Shown: positions 11,963 through 22,670 of the stretch, piece by piece
How the letters are laid out: the number at the start of each line of letters is the position of its first letter
Position numbering within the stretch: the stretch's first letter is position 1
Origin: Termitomyces sp. T153
Taxonomy: Eukaryota > Basidiomycota > Agaricomycetes > Agaricales > Lyophyllaceae
DNA: 64,000 nt
NCBI GenBank assembly: GCA_018296165.2
Contig: JACKQL020000016.1
Location: forward strand, 62,001 to 126,000
Direction of reading: 5' to 3'
Translations under genes and position numbers: made by a program
Notes under the pieces: generated by a model
What the model saw: the letters and a program-made list of their open reading frames with translations, nothing else
The model's database searches: none
What the model was told of the DNA's origin: nothing

Positions 11963-13470
11963 CTATTATAATACGTTTCTAATACGTCTACTCCATTTCC
12001 AATACCTTCTCGTCAGCCTATAGACCTCAAACACTGTACCTTATTGACCATTTTGCGGTTGTAATGACGTCATATGTGTACTACTACTTTCACGCTATAC
12101 AAAACGACGATATTGATATGATATTGTTTATGTATTGTGGAGCAGGATACAAGTTTTGTAGTGCAAAAGCATGATCAGATTAACTACTGCCACAGATCCG
12201 TTTGTACCGCACTTCTCAAGTGTGCTGACCAAGTTGAACTGTGGTGGTGTGTAGTCCTTGAAGATTCCAGGTCACTCTACACACAAGTCCTGATACAGTA
12301 CATGCCAATGAGAAGAGGAGCATAATTTTCATCCATGGAAACATCTACCATTACTGACCATATTCTCACTTGAAAGTATCAAATCAGATAGAATGATAGG
12401 CGTGAGACGACTGTTAAAAACACAAATCAGTACATGCGAAGTATAGTAAAAGTGTTTATCAGTATCATGCCTGTGTAGTATTTTTGGTAATCTATCTGCT
12501 AAGTGTTTTTAAGTGGTTAGTGGTTAGGTGTTTGAGTGGCATTGGAATGGGCCTCAGAATGCCATTTTGCTATTTGTGGTGCCAGTAACACATATAATCA
12601 AATTCCGTTCAGGGCTGGTGGTCTGAGGGTTTGAGTGAGCGAATTACATTGGTCTCTACATTTTCTGGCTTTCCTTGAAAGTGCGGAGCCTGCATGAATT
12701 TTGCCCTCTGCAGATGAACGTGGGTGGGTATCATGCATAAGAGGTAGAAAAACACCAATTTTTTCGATATGATGGAGTCATGGTCAACTTGTAGAGGTAT
12801 ACTAAAGTTGATGGCCGCTGAATAGCGCACTGGTGCTTATCAGAAAATTGTACTTTGGTAAATCAGCACCTTGAAGCCAGATTTTCGTAGAATATATGAC
12901 AATGAACATCTCAAGTGCTTCAACAATCCAATTAAGTAAATTCGATTCAAGTCACTCAAAAGTCCTCGATATCGAGACTACTTAATCTTTTTGAATTTTC
13001 GGCGATTGACAAAATTATCCCAAAACTTTCATTGAATAGGAATAGTATGCATATTCCACCAATGATATTTGTTATTTGACTCATCACGCAGGCAGTATGA
13101 ACGATCAAAACACTTGTATCAGATCAACTAACAAGAGACATGGCTAGGTCTATAATGTGTCAAGTACTACATGTTGAATGGAAATTCTTGATGCCAAAGG
13201 TATGAGCCATCAAGAAAATTTGGAGAGGAAGGAGTGTGGTTGGAACAAAGCGATAAGAAATCAAGGCTATCGATACGCGAACTGCTTTTCCTTTTTGGCG
13301 AACCTCAAGCTGCTCCTGCGGCGGCGAAAAGTGGATCACAGACACAGCAAGTTCTTCTATACTATACGAAGATATTGTGGCGCCTCAGGCTCGGATGGTC
13401 AATGTCTCAAAGGAAAGCCTCTGCTCCGCAAAAGTTTGCGAGGGTAGATTCAAGGAGCGGTTGATATCTA
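11963..13470. other. Intergenic stretch without a supported gene
   Basis: I find no ORF with a recognisable domain or convincing splice structure. A short open stretch near 13230-13460 on the plus strand (FLFGEPQAAPAAAKSGSQ) has protein-like composition and could be an exon or a decayed fragment, but no flanking exons could be joined to it. Confidence 0.4.
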
Positions 13471-13475
13471 GATGT

Positions 13476-13618
13476 TGGTTTATATACTCAGTCGGTGTGT
13501 ATAAACGACTGTATTGTTCTAAGTACCTGTTGGTTTATATACTAGTGATCCGTAAGCTACTGTGTGATATATGGATACTTGGGAGCTCACCTCAGTCGGT
13601 GTGTATAAACGACTGAGG
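13476..13618. repeat. Duplicated hairpin motifs (cagtcg ... cgactg)
   Basis: The word cagtcggtgtgtataaac occurs twice, at 13489 and 13592, each time closed by a complementary arm. The second copy has 9-bp arms (cctcagtcg at 13590-13598, cgactgagg at 13610-13618) around the 11-nt loop gtgtgtataaa. The first has 6-bp arms around the same loop. A second duplicated word, gttggtttatatact, lies next to the first hairpin and again about 55 bp later. The block may be a degraded small inverted-repeat element or a structured 3' region. Confidence 0.6.
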
Positions 13619-14069
13619 GTCCCCTGTTCTCCGTTCCGATCCATGTTCCTTCAACTATACAGTTCCTCTTTCCTAATCCGTATTTCCCGCTGCGGCGGCG
13701 GCGTTGAGTCACGTGGGATGATGCGCCTCACGGTCCTAGATTAGCAGGCTTAAAGTATATCAACATCATAAGCAAGGACAATGACTGAAAGTATATTTGG
13801 AAGAAATATCTGACTTTACTGACAGCGCTGAAAAAACTGTATTTGTGAATAAGGTTCCATTATCACTCCCACTCACGGATTTCAACGCCACCTCTATGAA
13901 CATATCATAACTGTGTGCTGCAATCTGAAGATTTATTTTGGTCTATCTAAGTCTGACCCACACTAATCATCTCATTAGGAGACCAGGCAGTGCCTGTGGC
14001 ACAACATTAGGAGGTTGACTCACTTACATGAAATACATAAAAACTGACACAAATTCTTGCAAATTCACA

Positions 14070-14745
14070 GACTTCCACAACCGCCTTCTCACCTTCGTCC
14101 GACTGTTCTACCTCCACGCCGTCTTCCCCTACTCGAAATAATGGATTCCATGGGTGACGAAATAACCTCCCAATATTACACAAGTAGCACTGCTCTCTGG
14201 ATAGTATACTTTACGACAGTGGTACCTCTCAATTTTCGGTTCCTAAACCGGTCAAGCCGTCCAATACCGACAGAGGTCAGAAGAAAAGGTCCGCCACTTC
14301 TGCATCTTCATCTCTGCATCCTGCTTTCTGCACACCATCACATACCGGAAATAATTACCATCAATGGAGATCCTCATCAGTCTATCCAACTTGCACCTCA
14401 TCTCAGGTTGATACTGATCAGGAGCCATCCACACCCCCATCCCATCGATACAGTCCCCAGGCAGTCCCATCCCAGGCTAGGGGCGAATACCACCAGAAGA
14501 AGGAGGTCATTCCATCCCGTCAGGTTACTAGGGGTTAATTATCAGATGAAGGAAGCACCCGTACCTTCGCACGGCGATCTGGCCCCTGCGCCCCATCTCA
14601 GGCAGAGGATCACCATCAGAGGATAGAGTCATTCGCCGAAACTACCTCATCATCCACACCGTCGCCCCGTTCAAAGCCACTGAGGTGGTCGAGGAAAAGA
14701 GTTTCTTCGTCCGTCAGTCACTGTCTTGTACTTAAGAGCGCCTAA
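14070..14745 (+). pseudogene. Possible Ser/Thr/Pro-rich hypothetical protein (start not found, one in-frame stop)
   Basis: After a plausible acceptor (ttcacag) near 14070 a Ser/Thr/Pro-rich frame opens (TSTTAFSPSSDCSTSTPSS). Removing an intron from about 14153 to 14219 joins it to GTSQFSVPKPVKPSNTDR, and the frame stays low-complexity to a stop ending at 14745. One in-frame TAA lies near 14537, where no good intron of normal size fits, so the locus may be broken. No start codon or homology is recognised. The other long frame over this region is His/Pro/Arg-rich and looks like a shadow. Confidence 0.3.
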
Positions 14746-15149
14746 CAAATACATATACAATCTTAAGTAACATTGCAAAATACCCATAACCCTTCTCTCT
14801 GTAAAGAAACTACACTGCTTGTCAACGTTGAGGTAGTCCGGGTTGTTCCTTCGCGATGGCGTTGTTGATGTTTACAACAGCTTCGGATTCAACTAGGATA
14901 AGTAGTACTGACACGTTGCAGCGCTCTTTTCTTTTGTTGTCATGACTCCGTCACCTCAGCAAATCTAATCAAGCGAAGCCGTGCCATGAGCAAGGCGCCT
15001 GTTTCAATCATATACGATTAGTATTTCAGGCGACCAGAGTCCATAGTTCAATTACATCTCTATCTCTCCACGATAATGACGTAATGCACCTTCCTAAACC
15101 TTGCTTGATAGTCACAAGTGATAGAGAGACCCAGAGCTTATATGTACCG

Positions 15150-15715
15150 TTATCGGCGACCTTCCACCATAATGATATGGTAGCCAAAATTAGTCTTGAC
15201 AAGAGGAGAAACAATGGGTTTGTCGACCGTCGATGGTGTGAGAGCAAAAGCGGCTTCTTGAAAGGGACCCACCATACTCCCTCTCACCATCCATCCTAAA
15301 CTTCCTCCAGCTACACGGATATTAAATGCTGTGACACTGATACAATGAGGTTGCAACTCACCTTTTGCTTTATCTTCAGAGTACTCTTGGGCAACTTTGT
15401 TGAATGTTTGGCCCTCCTAAGCAGGAGATATTAGTCACGGTCGATGGGTATAGTATCAAGGTGCTAAACTTGTATCTTCTGGAGGGCCTCTGTCGCTTTT
15501 GAATGTTTTTCGCACAAGATGTGGCGCACGTTGACAGCGGTTGCAGCCTTGAGAGTGCCTTTGCTACCCTTCCCATTGCACTGATGTCAATTGCACATAG
15601 AACACACAACATGAACCACTGGCACCTTGACCGCACTTTCACCTACGCCTTCTACTCCCTTTCCTTTTTTCTCTGAAGTTTTCTTGTTGTCACCACCGGT
15701 ACATTTCTTGCCCAT
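15150..15715 (-). CDS. Parvulin-type peptidyl-prolyl cis-trans isomerase (Par14/PIN4-like)
   Basis: Parvulins isomerise Xaa-Pro bonds. The Par14/PIN4 group has a short basic N-terminus and acts in ribosome biogenesis and chromatin, without the WW domain of Pin1/Ess1. The start at 15715 gives a basic leader ([20 protein letters not shown]). After an intron the core opens with [20 protein letters not shown], a second intron is followed by [14 protein letters not shown], and the last exon reads [17 protein letters not shown] and ends [13 protein letters not shown] with the stop at 15150. The GGSLGW and FGYHII blocks are the family signature. The protein is about 130 residues, as expected. The introns lie roughly at 15575-15620, 15420-15480 and 15306-15360. 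It is divergent to ABCE1/RLI1, 210 bp away. Confidence 0.85.
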
Positions 15716-15925
15716 GGTGGTCTATGAATCTCCCGAGGGTGGCAAAAGCCTCAGGTTTCAGTGCCGTACACAACACTGAACGTTTGAACGTTGGAACACC
15801 ACGTTGGCCTGATTAATCACAATCACATGACCACACAAAGATGCCAAAAGTTTTCGGCTACTAATAGTAGTCTCGAGTAAACGCATCTGTTTCTACCATT
15901 TGTTTTTGTTCTCCGTCGGTACACA
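15716..15925. promoter_or_regulatory. Shared divergent promoter of the parvulin and ABCE1/RLI1 genes
   Basis: Only 210 bp separate the two start codons. Both genes serve ribosome assembly or recycling, so coordinated expression from this spacer is plausible. I see no clear TATA box. The interval contains no ORF. Confidence 0.5.
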
Positions 15926-18264
15926 ATGGCTGACAAGATCACTCGTATAGCCATTGTAGACGCGAACAGGTGTAAACCGAAGCGTTGTGCACAGGAATGC
16001 AAGAAGGTACGACACGAGAGATCAGTAGCCGATATCTGAACGAACTAATCGCAAGCCCAGTCATGTCCTGTCGTAAAAATGGGTTCGATCTTTCGCTCGA
16101 GTCCACGATCTTTGATGATAATTTAACGATGATTACCAGGAAAGTTATGTATTGAAGTAAAACCGACAGACAAGATATCATTTATCTCCGAATTTCTGTG
16201 CATTGGATGTGGTATCTGTGTAAAGAAGTGAGTATTAACCGTGTAGGCATAATTCCATAACATGTGCTTATGAGGTTGAACCAGATGCCCATTTGAAGCC
16301 ATCGCTATCATCAACCTACCAACAAATCTAGAATCTGAAGTCACGCATCGATATACCGCGAATTCTTTCAAACTACATCGTCTTCCTACACCAAGGCCGG
16401 GTCAAGTCCTTGGTCTTGTAGGCACTAACGGTATTGGGAAAAGCACCGCTTTGAAAATCTTGGCAGGAAAGCAGAAGCCAAACCTTGGTCGCTATGACGT
16501 GCGTATGAATTATTACTAGTTTGACTCCGCTCATTCGCGTTACTGCAGGATCCACCAGATTGGCAGGAGATCCTAAAGTACTTCCGCGGCTCAGAACTCC
16601 AGAACTACTTCACAAAAGTGCTCGAGGACAACTTGAAGGCGCTCATCAAGCCGCAATACGTTGACCATATCCCGCGTGCGATCAAAGGAAAGATGAATGT
16701 TTCGCAGATGTTAGATTCCAAGCTTGAACGCGATAACAAGCAGGAAATGTGCGACGTGTTAGAGCTGAACAATGTCTTGGATCGAGAGGTTAACCAATTG
16801 TCCGGTGGGGAGCTTCAGCGATTTGCCATTGCGATGTCGTGCATTCAGCATGCGGATGTGTAAGTCGCTCATTTATCCTGTTGCCTGATCCCGCTGACAT
16901 TTTGAAAGCTACATGTTCGACGAGCCTTCCAGTTACCTGGATATCAAACAGCGACTGAAGGCTGCTGAAGTCATCCGGTCACTCCTAACTCCTGATCGTT
17001 ATGTCGTAGCTGTCGAGCACGACTTGTCGGTGCTTGACTATCTGTCCGACTTCATCTGCTGTCTTTACGGCAAGCCTTCGATGTATGGTGTCGTGACCAT
17101 GCCTTATTCCGTGCGGGAAGGTGGGGTTGCGTTTGATCTTTTGGCCTGTCACGCATGCTGATCTCCTTATGAGGTATCAACATCTTCCTGGATGGCTTTA
17201 TCCCCACGGAAAATCTAAGGTTTCGTGAGGAATCGCTCTCTTTCAAGATGGTCGAGACTGCCGATGAAATCATCGTTGACAAAACAAGACATTATACCTA
17301 CCCCGCAATGACCAAGACGCTTGGCAACTTCAAGCTCACCGTCGAGGCAGGAAGCTTCACCGACTCTGAGATCATCGTCATGTTGGGGGAGAACGGTACC
17401 GGAAAGACTACCTTTGTGCGCCTTCTTGCAGGTGATACACCTGATGTCGAGACGGACAAGCAGACACTTTCAGTGTCACTGAAACCTCAGACTATCTCCC
17501 CCAAGTTCCCGGGCACTGTTCGCATGCTACTTCTCAAGCAAATCAAAGCTGCGTTTATGCATCCTCAGTTCCAGACCGATGTCCTCAAGCCTATGAACCT
17601 AGACAACATCATGGACCAGGAAGTCAAGACACTGTCTGGAGGAGAACTACAACGTGTGGCTATCGTTCTTGCGCTAGGCATGAAAATTTTTCGCTCGATT
17701 TCTATTCATCACTGAAGGAACGCTCTAGGAAAACCTAATGTCTCTGTCTACCTACTTGACGAACCTTCCAGTTTCCTCGATTCAGAACAACGTATCATCG
17801 CCAGCAAGGTCATCAAGCGGTATGCCAAATAGCCATCTCTCACAATGCGCTGTTTATAACATGCCCACAGGTTCATCCTTCATGCGAAGAAGACTGCTTT
17901 CGTCATTGAACATGATTTTATCATGGCGACATACCTTGCTGACCGTGTCATTGTCTTCGAAGGACAACCTGCTGTTGCAGCGACAGCCACTCCGTACGCC
18001 GTCTTATTTACTATCGACATGATATCAGCCAACTTTTTTGACGTCCTCCATAGACCTCAGACCTTGCTCTCAGGCATGAATAGGTTTTTGGCCTCGCTTG
18101 AGATCACATTCAGACGCGACCCTACCAACTTCCGGCCAAGAGTTAACAAGCTCAACAGTGTCAAAGATAGGGAGCAGAAGAGTAGGATCTTATCCCTGAT
18201 TTATGCATCGAAGCTGACACTCGTTCTTTCAGCCACCGGTAACTACTTTTTCCTCGAAGAATAG
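15926..18264 (+). CDS. RLI1: ABCE1/RLI1 ribosome-recycling ATPase with Fe-S domain
   Basis: ABCE1/Rli1 splits post-termination ribosomes in the cytosol together with eRF1, driven by two ABC ATPase sites and an N-terminal domain holding two 4Fe-4S clusters. The start at 15926 gives [20 protein letters not shown]. The cysteines follow the expected order through CAQECKK, SCPVV and [11 protein letters not shown] across two small introns. Site one has Walker [10 protein letters not shown], signature LSGGELQRF and Walker [12 protein letters not shown]. Site two has Walker [10 protein letters not shown], signature LSGGELQRV and Walker [12 protein letters not shown]. The C-terminus (GNYFFLEE, stop at 18264) is intact. 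Introns fall near 16007-16055, 16082-16136, 16222-16279, 16500-16550, 16861-16910, 17103-17172, 17675-17730, 17821-17870 and 17995-18055. No disabling change is visible, so this is probably the single essential copy. Confidence 0.95.
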
Positions 18265-18559
18265 ATTCTCGGATTCCATGTATATGTAGTAGCTAGCAGT
18301 TGGATAAGAGAGAGTTGTATGAAACGCGTGTAGCAGCCTCAGCACTGCGGTTGTAGTGAAGAATAAAGGACCTCGAAGTGGACACTGCAATGTTTGTGAA
18401 TGGAGAGACCGACATCCATAGGACTAATGAAGACCAATCCACCTCGTCACCCGTCTGCACACTCAACCCAGTCTCGTGTATCTCACTGCAGTTTTAACCT
18501 TCAAATCTGTGCTACAAAAAAATTGCTCAGACTGGGCAGAAATTGCAAATTGCATTGAA
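18265..18559. other. Spacer between RLI1 and a gypsy remnant
   Basis: This is the 3' flank of RLI1. CpG falls sharply towards 18540 where the repeat begins. No gene is visible. Confidence 0.4.
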
Positions 18560-21500
18560 GAAAGGGAGGAAGATGTGCCCCCACCCCTGCCCTGGTCTCC
18601 CTTGAATGCACCTCAAAGGCTTCCCCCCAACATTCCCTGAAACTAGTATAAGGGCCCAAGGTACCCCGACCAATGACTCCAAACAACTCTGGACTCCACT
18701 ATCACAACTCCAACACCCAACCCCATTAATCCAGAAGCCCTCAACATCAAAATCATTGGTGCTGCCCCCTTTGCATGCATTTTACAAGATGGCACCCATG
18801 CTTACCAACTTCAAATCACCCTGGCCTTACTGGAAGAACACCTACATGCAGGGACCACCCTGCCAGAACCAAAAACTGAGGAACAGATTTTGCATGAAGT
18901 AGTCCCCCCAGAGTAGGAAGTACAACCAATTCTATGATCACAAAATTGATCTCAAAAAAGGCACCTATCCATTTAGTAGGATCTACAGCATGTCACAGGT
19001 TGAACTACAGGCCCTCAAAGACTACCTCAATGACATGCTTGGCAAAGATTCCATACACCACTTGATCTCTGCTGCTAGAGCTCCAGGTCTGTTTGCTAAG
19101 AAGGATGGTTCTCTCCACCTCTGCATCAACTACCAGGGACTCAACAAAGTCACTAAATAGAATCCATATCCTCTCTCCCTGATCAGTGATCTTGTTGGCT
19201 GCCTTCACAGTGCCAAGTTCTACACCAAAATCAACCTCTGCTCTGGCTACAACAATGTCTAGATTGCTCTGGGACATGAATGGAAGACTGCCTTTTGTAC
19301 CCACTATGGCCTCTTCAAATACCTGGTAATGGCCTTCAGAATGACCAACTCCCCTGCCACCTTCCAGTACTTCATGAACAACATCTTCCACAACATGAAC
19401 AACATTTTCATTATCATGTACTTGGACAACATTCTGATCTACTCAAACTCTACAGAGGGACACCTGGAACATGTCTGCCATGTCCTAGAACAACTCCAAG
19501 AGTACCATCTTCACACCAAACCCAAAAAGTGTTCCTTCCACACTTCTGAAGTTGGATACCTCAGAGTTATTGTCACCTTAGATGGAGTATGTATGGATCT
19601 GGCCAATGTCAAGGCCATTCTCAACTGGCCTCCACCCTGAAATGTTAAGAAGGTACAGTCTTTTCTGGGATTTGCTAACTTCTATTGCTGGCTGCTTGAC
19701 AACTACTCTGGGATCACAAGACCCCTCAACCAACTCACCTAGAAGGACAGTCCCTGAGACTGGGATAGCAAGTGCCAAAGCATATTTACTCTCCTCAAGA
19801 AAGCTTTCACCTCCATCCCGATCCTCCACCACTTTGACCCTACCCTGCCAATAGTAATTGAATATGATGCCTTCAACTATGCCATTATTGGAATACTTTT
19901 CCAAATGGACCCTAGTAGAAAGAATCTCCACTCTATTGCCTTTTACACCTGCTTGATGATCCCTCTGGAGCTCAACTATGACATTTATGACAAGGAACTC
20001 CTTGCCATTGTCAAAGCCTTCTGGCAATGGAGAGCCTACTTCAAAGGAGCCCTGCATCACATTCAGGTCTACTCCAACTCCAGTACTTCACCACCACCAA
20101 GCAGCTCAGCTGCCAATAAGCCTGCTAGTCTGAAACCCTTTCCAAATATGACTTCACCATCCACTACCACCCCAGTCAACTTGGTGCAAAGCCCAATGCC
20201 CTCACTCAGAGACTGGAGGTCTACCCCAAGAAATTGTTTGAGGCTGAGTGGAATGCATTCAACCACCAAGTAGTAATTTCTCTGAACACCTTCATGCCAT
20301 GCTAATTATGAATGAAGAAGGGATCCTCCACCAAATTTGAAATGCTCTCCTGGATGCCTTCTTCACCCAGCACAAACTCTGAAACAACCCTGCCAGCAAC
20401 TCAACAACTAACCAACCTTTCATGCTGTCCCTGGACCATCAACTCCTACTCCAGGAAGGATGAATCTATGCCCCAGATTACAAGTCCATTTGCCTCAACA
20501 TACTCAGGCAACACTACAACCACAAACTTTGAGGACACCCAGGAATTTGTAAGACCCTCAACTCATTTTCCAGACTTACTTTTGGCCAGAAATGAAGAAG
20601 GACATCATTTGGTATGTACAGGCCTGCAAACCATGCCTCCAGGCCAAGGTACCCCACCACTGCCCCTATGGTCTGTTATAGCCCTTCCTCATTGGCTGCT
20701 GCCCCTAGTCCTCAATCTTGATGGACCAGATTGTCAAGCTCCTTGAGTCCAAAGGTTTTGACACAATTCTTGTTGTCATTTGCTGACTCACTAAGCAAGC
20801 CCTTTTTATCCCCTGCCACACTACTGATAATGCCCTGGAGTTTGCCAAACTCTTCCTCAAGCATGTCTTCTCCAAGCACAGAGTCCTGGACAACATTGTC
20901 TCCAACCACAGCTCTCTTTTTTTCTCTCAGTTTTGGCAATCATTGTGCAAGGCCCTAGAAATAAAGACCAACTTCTTGACCACTTACCACCCAGAGACCA
21001 ACAGACAAACAGAACAAGTAAACCAGGCCCTGGAACAGTATCTCCACCTCTATGTTAACTATTTACAGAATAACTGAGGGCTGCAGTTTGTAGCACAATA
21101 CATCAAGTAGATGTGGAAGAGGTTGGGAAACAAGCAGGCACTATCAACAGCACACCATCTGCAGACTGATGGTCAAATGGAGAGAGTAAATCAAGAATTG
21201 AAGATCTACTTACATGTGTTTATTGACTATTATCAAGATGACTAGATGGACTGGTTGCCATTCACCAAGTTCACATATAACAACCAGCCCCACTCAGGGA
21301 TTGGAATGTCCCCTTTCTATGTCAAGTACCCATATAATCCCAACTTTCTCCATCAACCTAGTAAATTCACAGTTGGTACCCAATGCAGATGAGCAACTAG
21401 ATCAGATACAGGAGGTTCAGGGCAAGTTGAGAGCACTGCTGGAGTTGGCAGCAGAGAGGATGAAGCAATTCCACAATGCCTGGATGAACAAAGCTCCCAA

Positions 21501-21942
21501 TTACATCAAAGGCAATCGAGTATACCTGGAACATGCAGATCTTCGATCTGACAGGCCTAACAACAAGTTAGATTTCAAGCAATTTGGCCTGTTCTGAGTG
21601 GCCCAGAAAATCTCTAGGTCAGCTTACAGATTGGCCCTACCCAATGGATGGACAATTTACGATGTGTTCCATGTATTGTGCCTAGTCCCAGCGCACAAGA
21701 ATACTATCTTGGGGCGCCGCCCAGAACCACCACCCCAAATACAGATGGAAACGGGCAATGAGATAGAGATCAAACGCATCCTACGAAAAAGGAAAACCAG
21801 GGGCGGAGTAAGCAAGTTCTTGGTCAGATGGAGGGGGTATGATGACAGCGAGGACGAGTGGCTGAGGGAATACTACATGCCGCATGCGTTGGAGGCGATT
21901 CAAGAGTTCAGGGAGAATGAGCGGACGAGAGGGAAACGTTGA
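18560..21942 (+). pseudogene. Decayed chromoviral Ty3/gypsy pol (RT, RNase H, chimeric integrase, chromodomain)
   Basis: The order is that of a chromovirus. Reverse transcriptase begins near 18990 (DGSLHLCINYQGLNKVTK), includes EWKTAFCTHYGLFKY and an altered active site YLDN (usual YxDD) near 19422, and continues to LGFANFYCWLLDNYSGITRPL. RNase H follows at about 19830-20070 (YDIYDKELLAIVKAF). The integrase core spans 20700-21330 and appears twice in part: one copy near 20930-21050 (TTYHPETNRQTEQVNQALEQYL) and another restarting at about 21078 (GLQFVAQYIK ... TDGQMERVNQEL). A chromodomain at 21770-21880 (IKRILRKRKTRGG, LVRWRGYDDSEDEW) would bind marked histone H3. Many in-frame stops, for example at 19161, 19261, 19638 and 19741, and frameshifts make it inactive. 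CpG is almost absent up to about 21700 and normal after that. Confidence 0.9.
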
Positions 21943-22260
21943 CGTGGCAAGAGGCGAGATTAGCGCCCAATTAGGCGCCCGGGACGGAACCTTTTTTTCC
22001 ATCAGCATTCTTACAAGTGGGGGGCCGGTATCACGATACCACGTGACGACGCACTAGTCGGTGGACACGACAAGCCTTACGCTTGATTCATTTCGTTCTA
22101 CAGGTGTGTACCAGTACTAGATACGCCAACCTCACTACAATATATTTCGTTCTACAGTTCTTACTTGTCTCGCGTTGCGAGTCACGAGCAGACCTTGACA
22201 CTAAGTCTTTCCTACTTCCTGTCTCATTAACTACAGCTATATCCTTCTGTGACTAGAGTA
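21943..22260 (+). mobile_element. Polypurine tract and partial 3' LTR of the chromoviral element
   Basis: Just downstream of the chromodomain stop, the purine-rich run caagtggggggccgg (about 22013-22027) is where a gypsy polypurine tract is expected. The following CpG-rich sequence to about 22260, with a repeated tttcgttctacag word, is the likely 3' LTR. Its far end and a matching 5' copy are not seen, so the boundaries are approximate. Confidence 0.5.
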
Positions 22261-22670
22261 CTATGTGGTTTTCTTCGTCATCAATCAATTTATTACCTTC
22301 AGAGTTCAATACAAATTTGATCCTGGGCTCTACAAAGTTCTACAGATTCGAGATTGTACATGTACATTTATTCATGTAATCGCAGAATTTTTCTTTGCTG
22401 GATTCATTTTCGAAAGTCTGTCTTGCGTCCATAACCATGCTATAAACCGCCAATACACAATCAACAAGGAGGGTGACATCACCACGCAAATCAAGCCGGC
22501 TGAGGACTGGCATTGCCGTCGAGAAAGGTATACAAGAACCGTCCGAAGAATGGTTGAGATGAGTAGTTATATGATACACTGTCTGTGTCAGTCGTTAATA
22601 TAATAATTTAACGAAGGTGAACGAGGAATCCATACGTTATGATAAAAACCTGGTCCCCACCAGTCCAATC
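22261..22670. other. Spacer between the gypsy remnant and the LIM gene
   Basis: No protein with recognisable features is encoded. The right part is the 3' flank of the LIM-domain gene, which ends at 22671. A 112-codon plus-strand frame at 22265-22603 has no family features and is not called. Confidence 0.4.

Noticed and set aside
22265..22603. 112-codon plus-strand frame between the gypsy remnant and the LIM gene
   Set aside because: No recognisable features, and the counter-strand frame is equally long.
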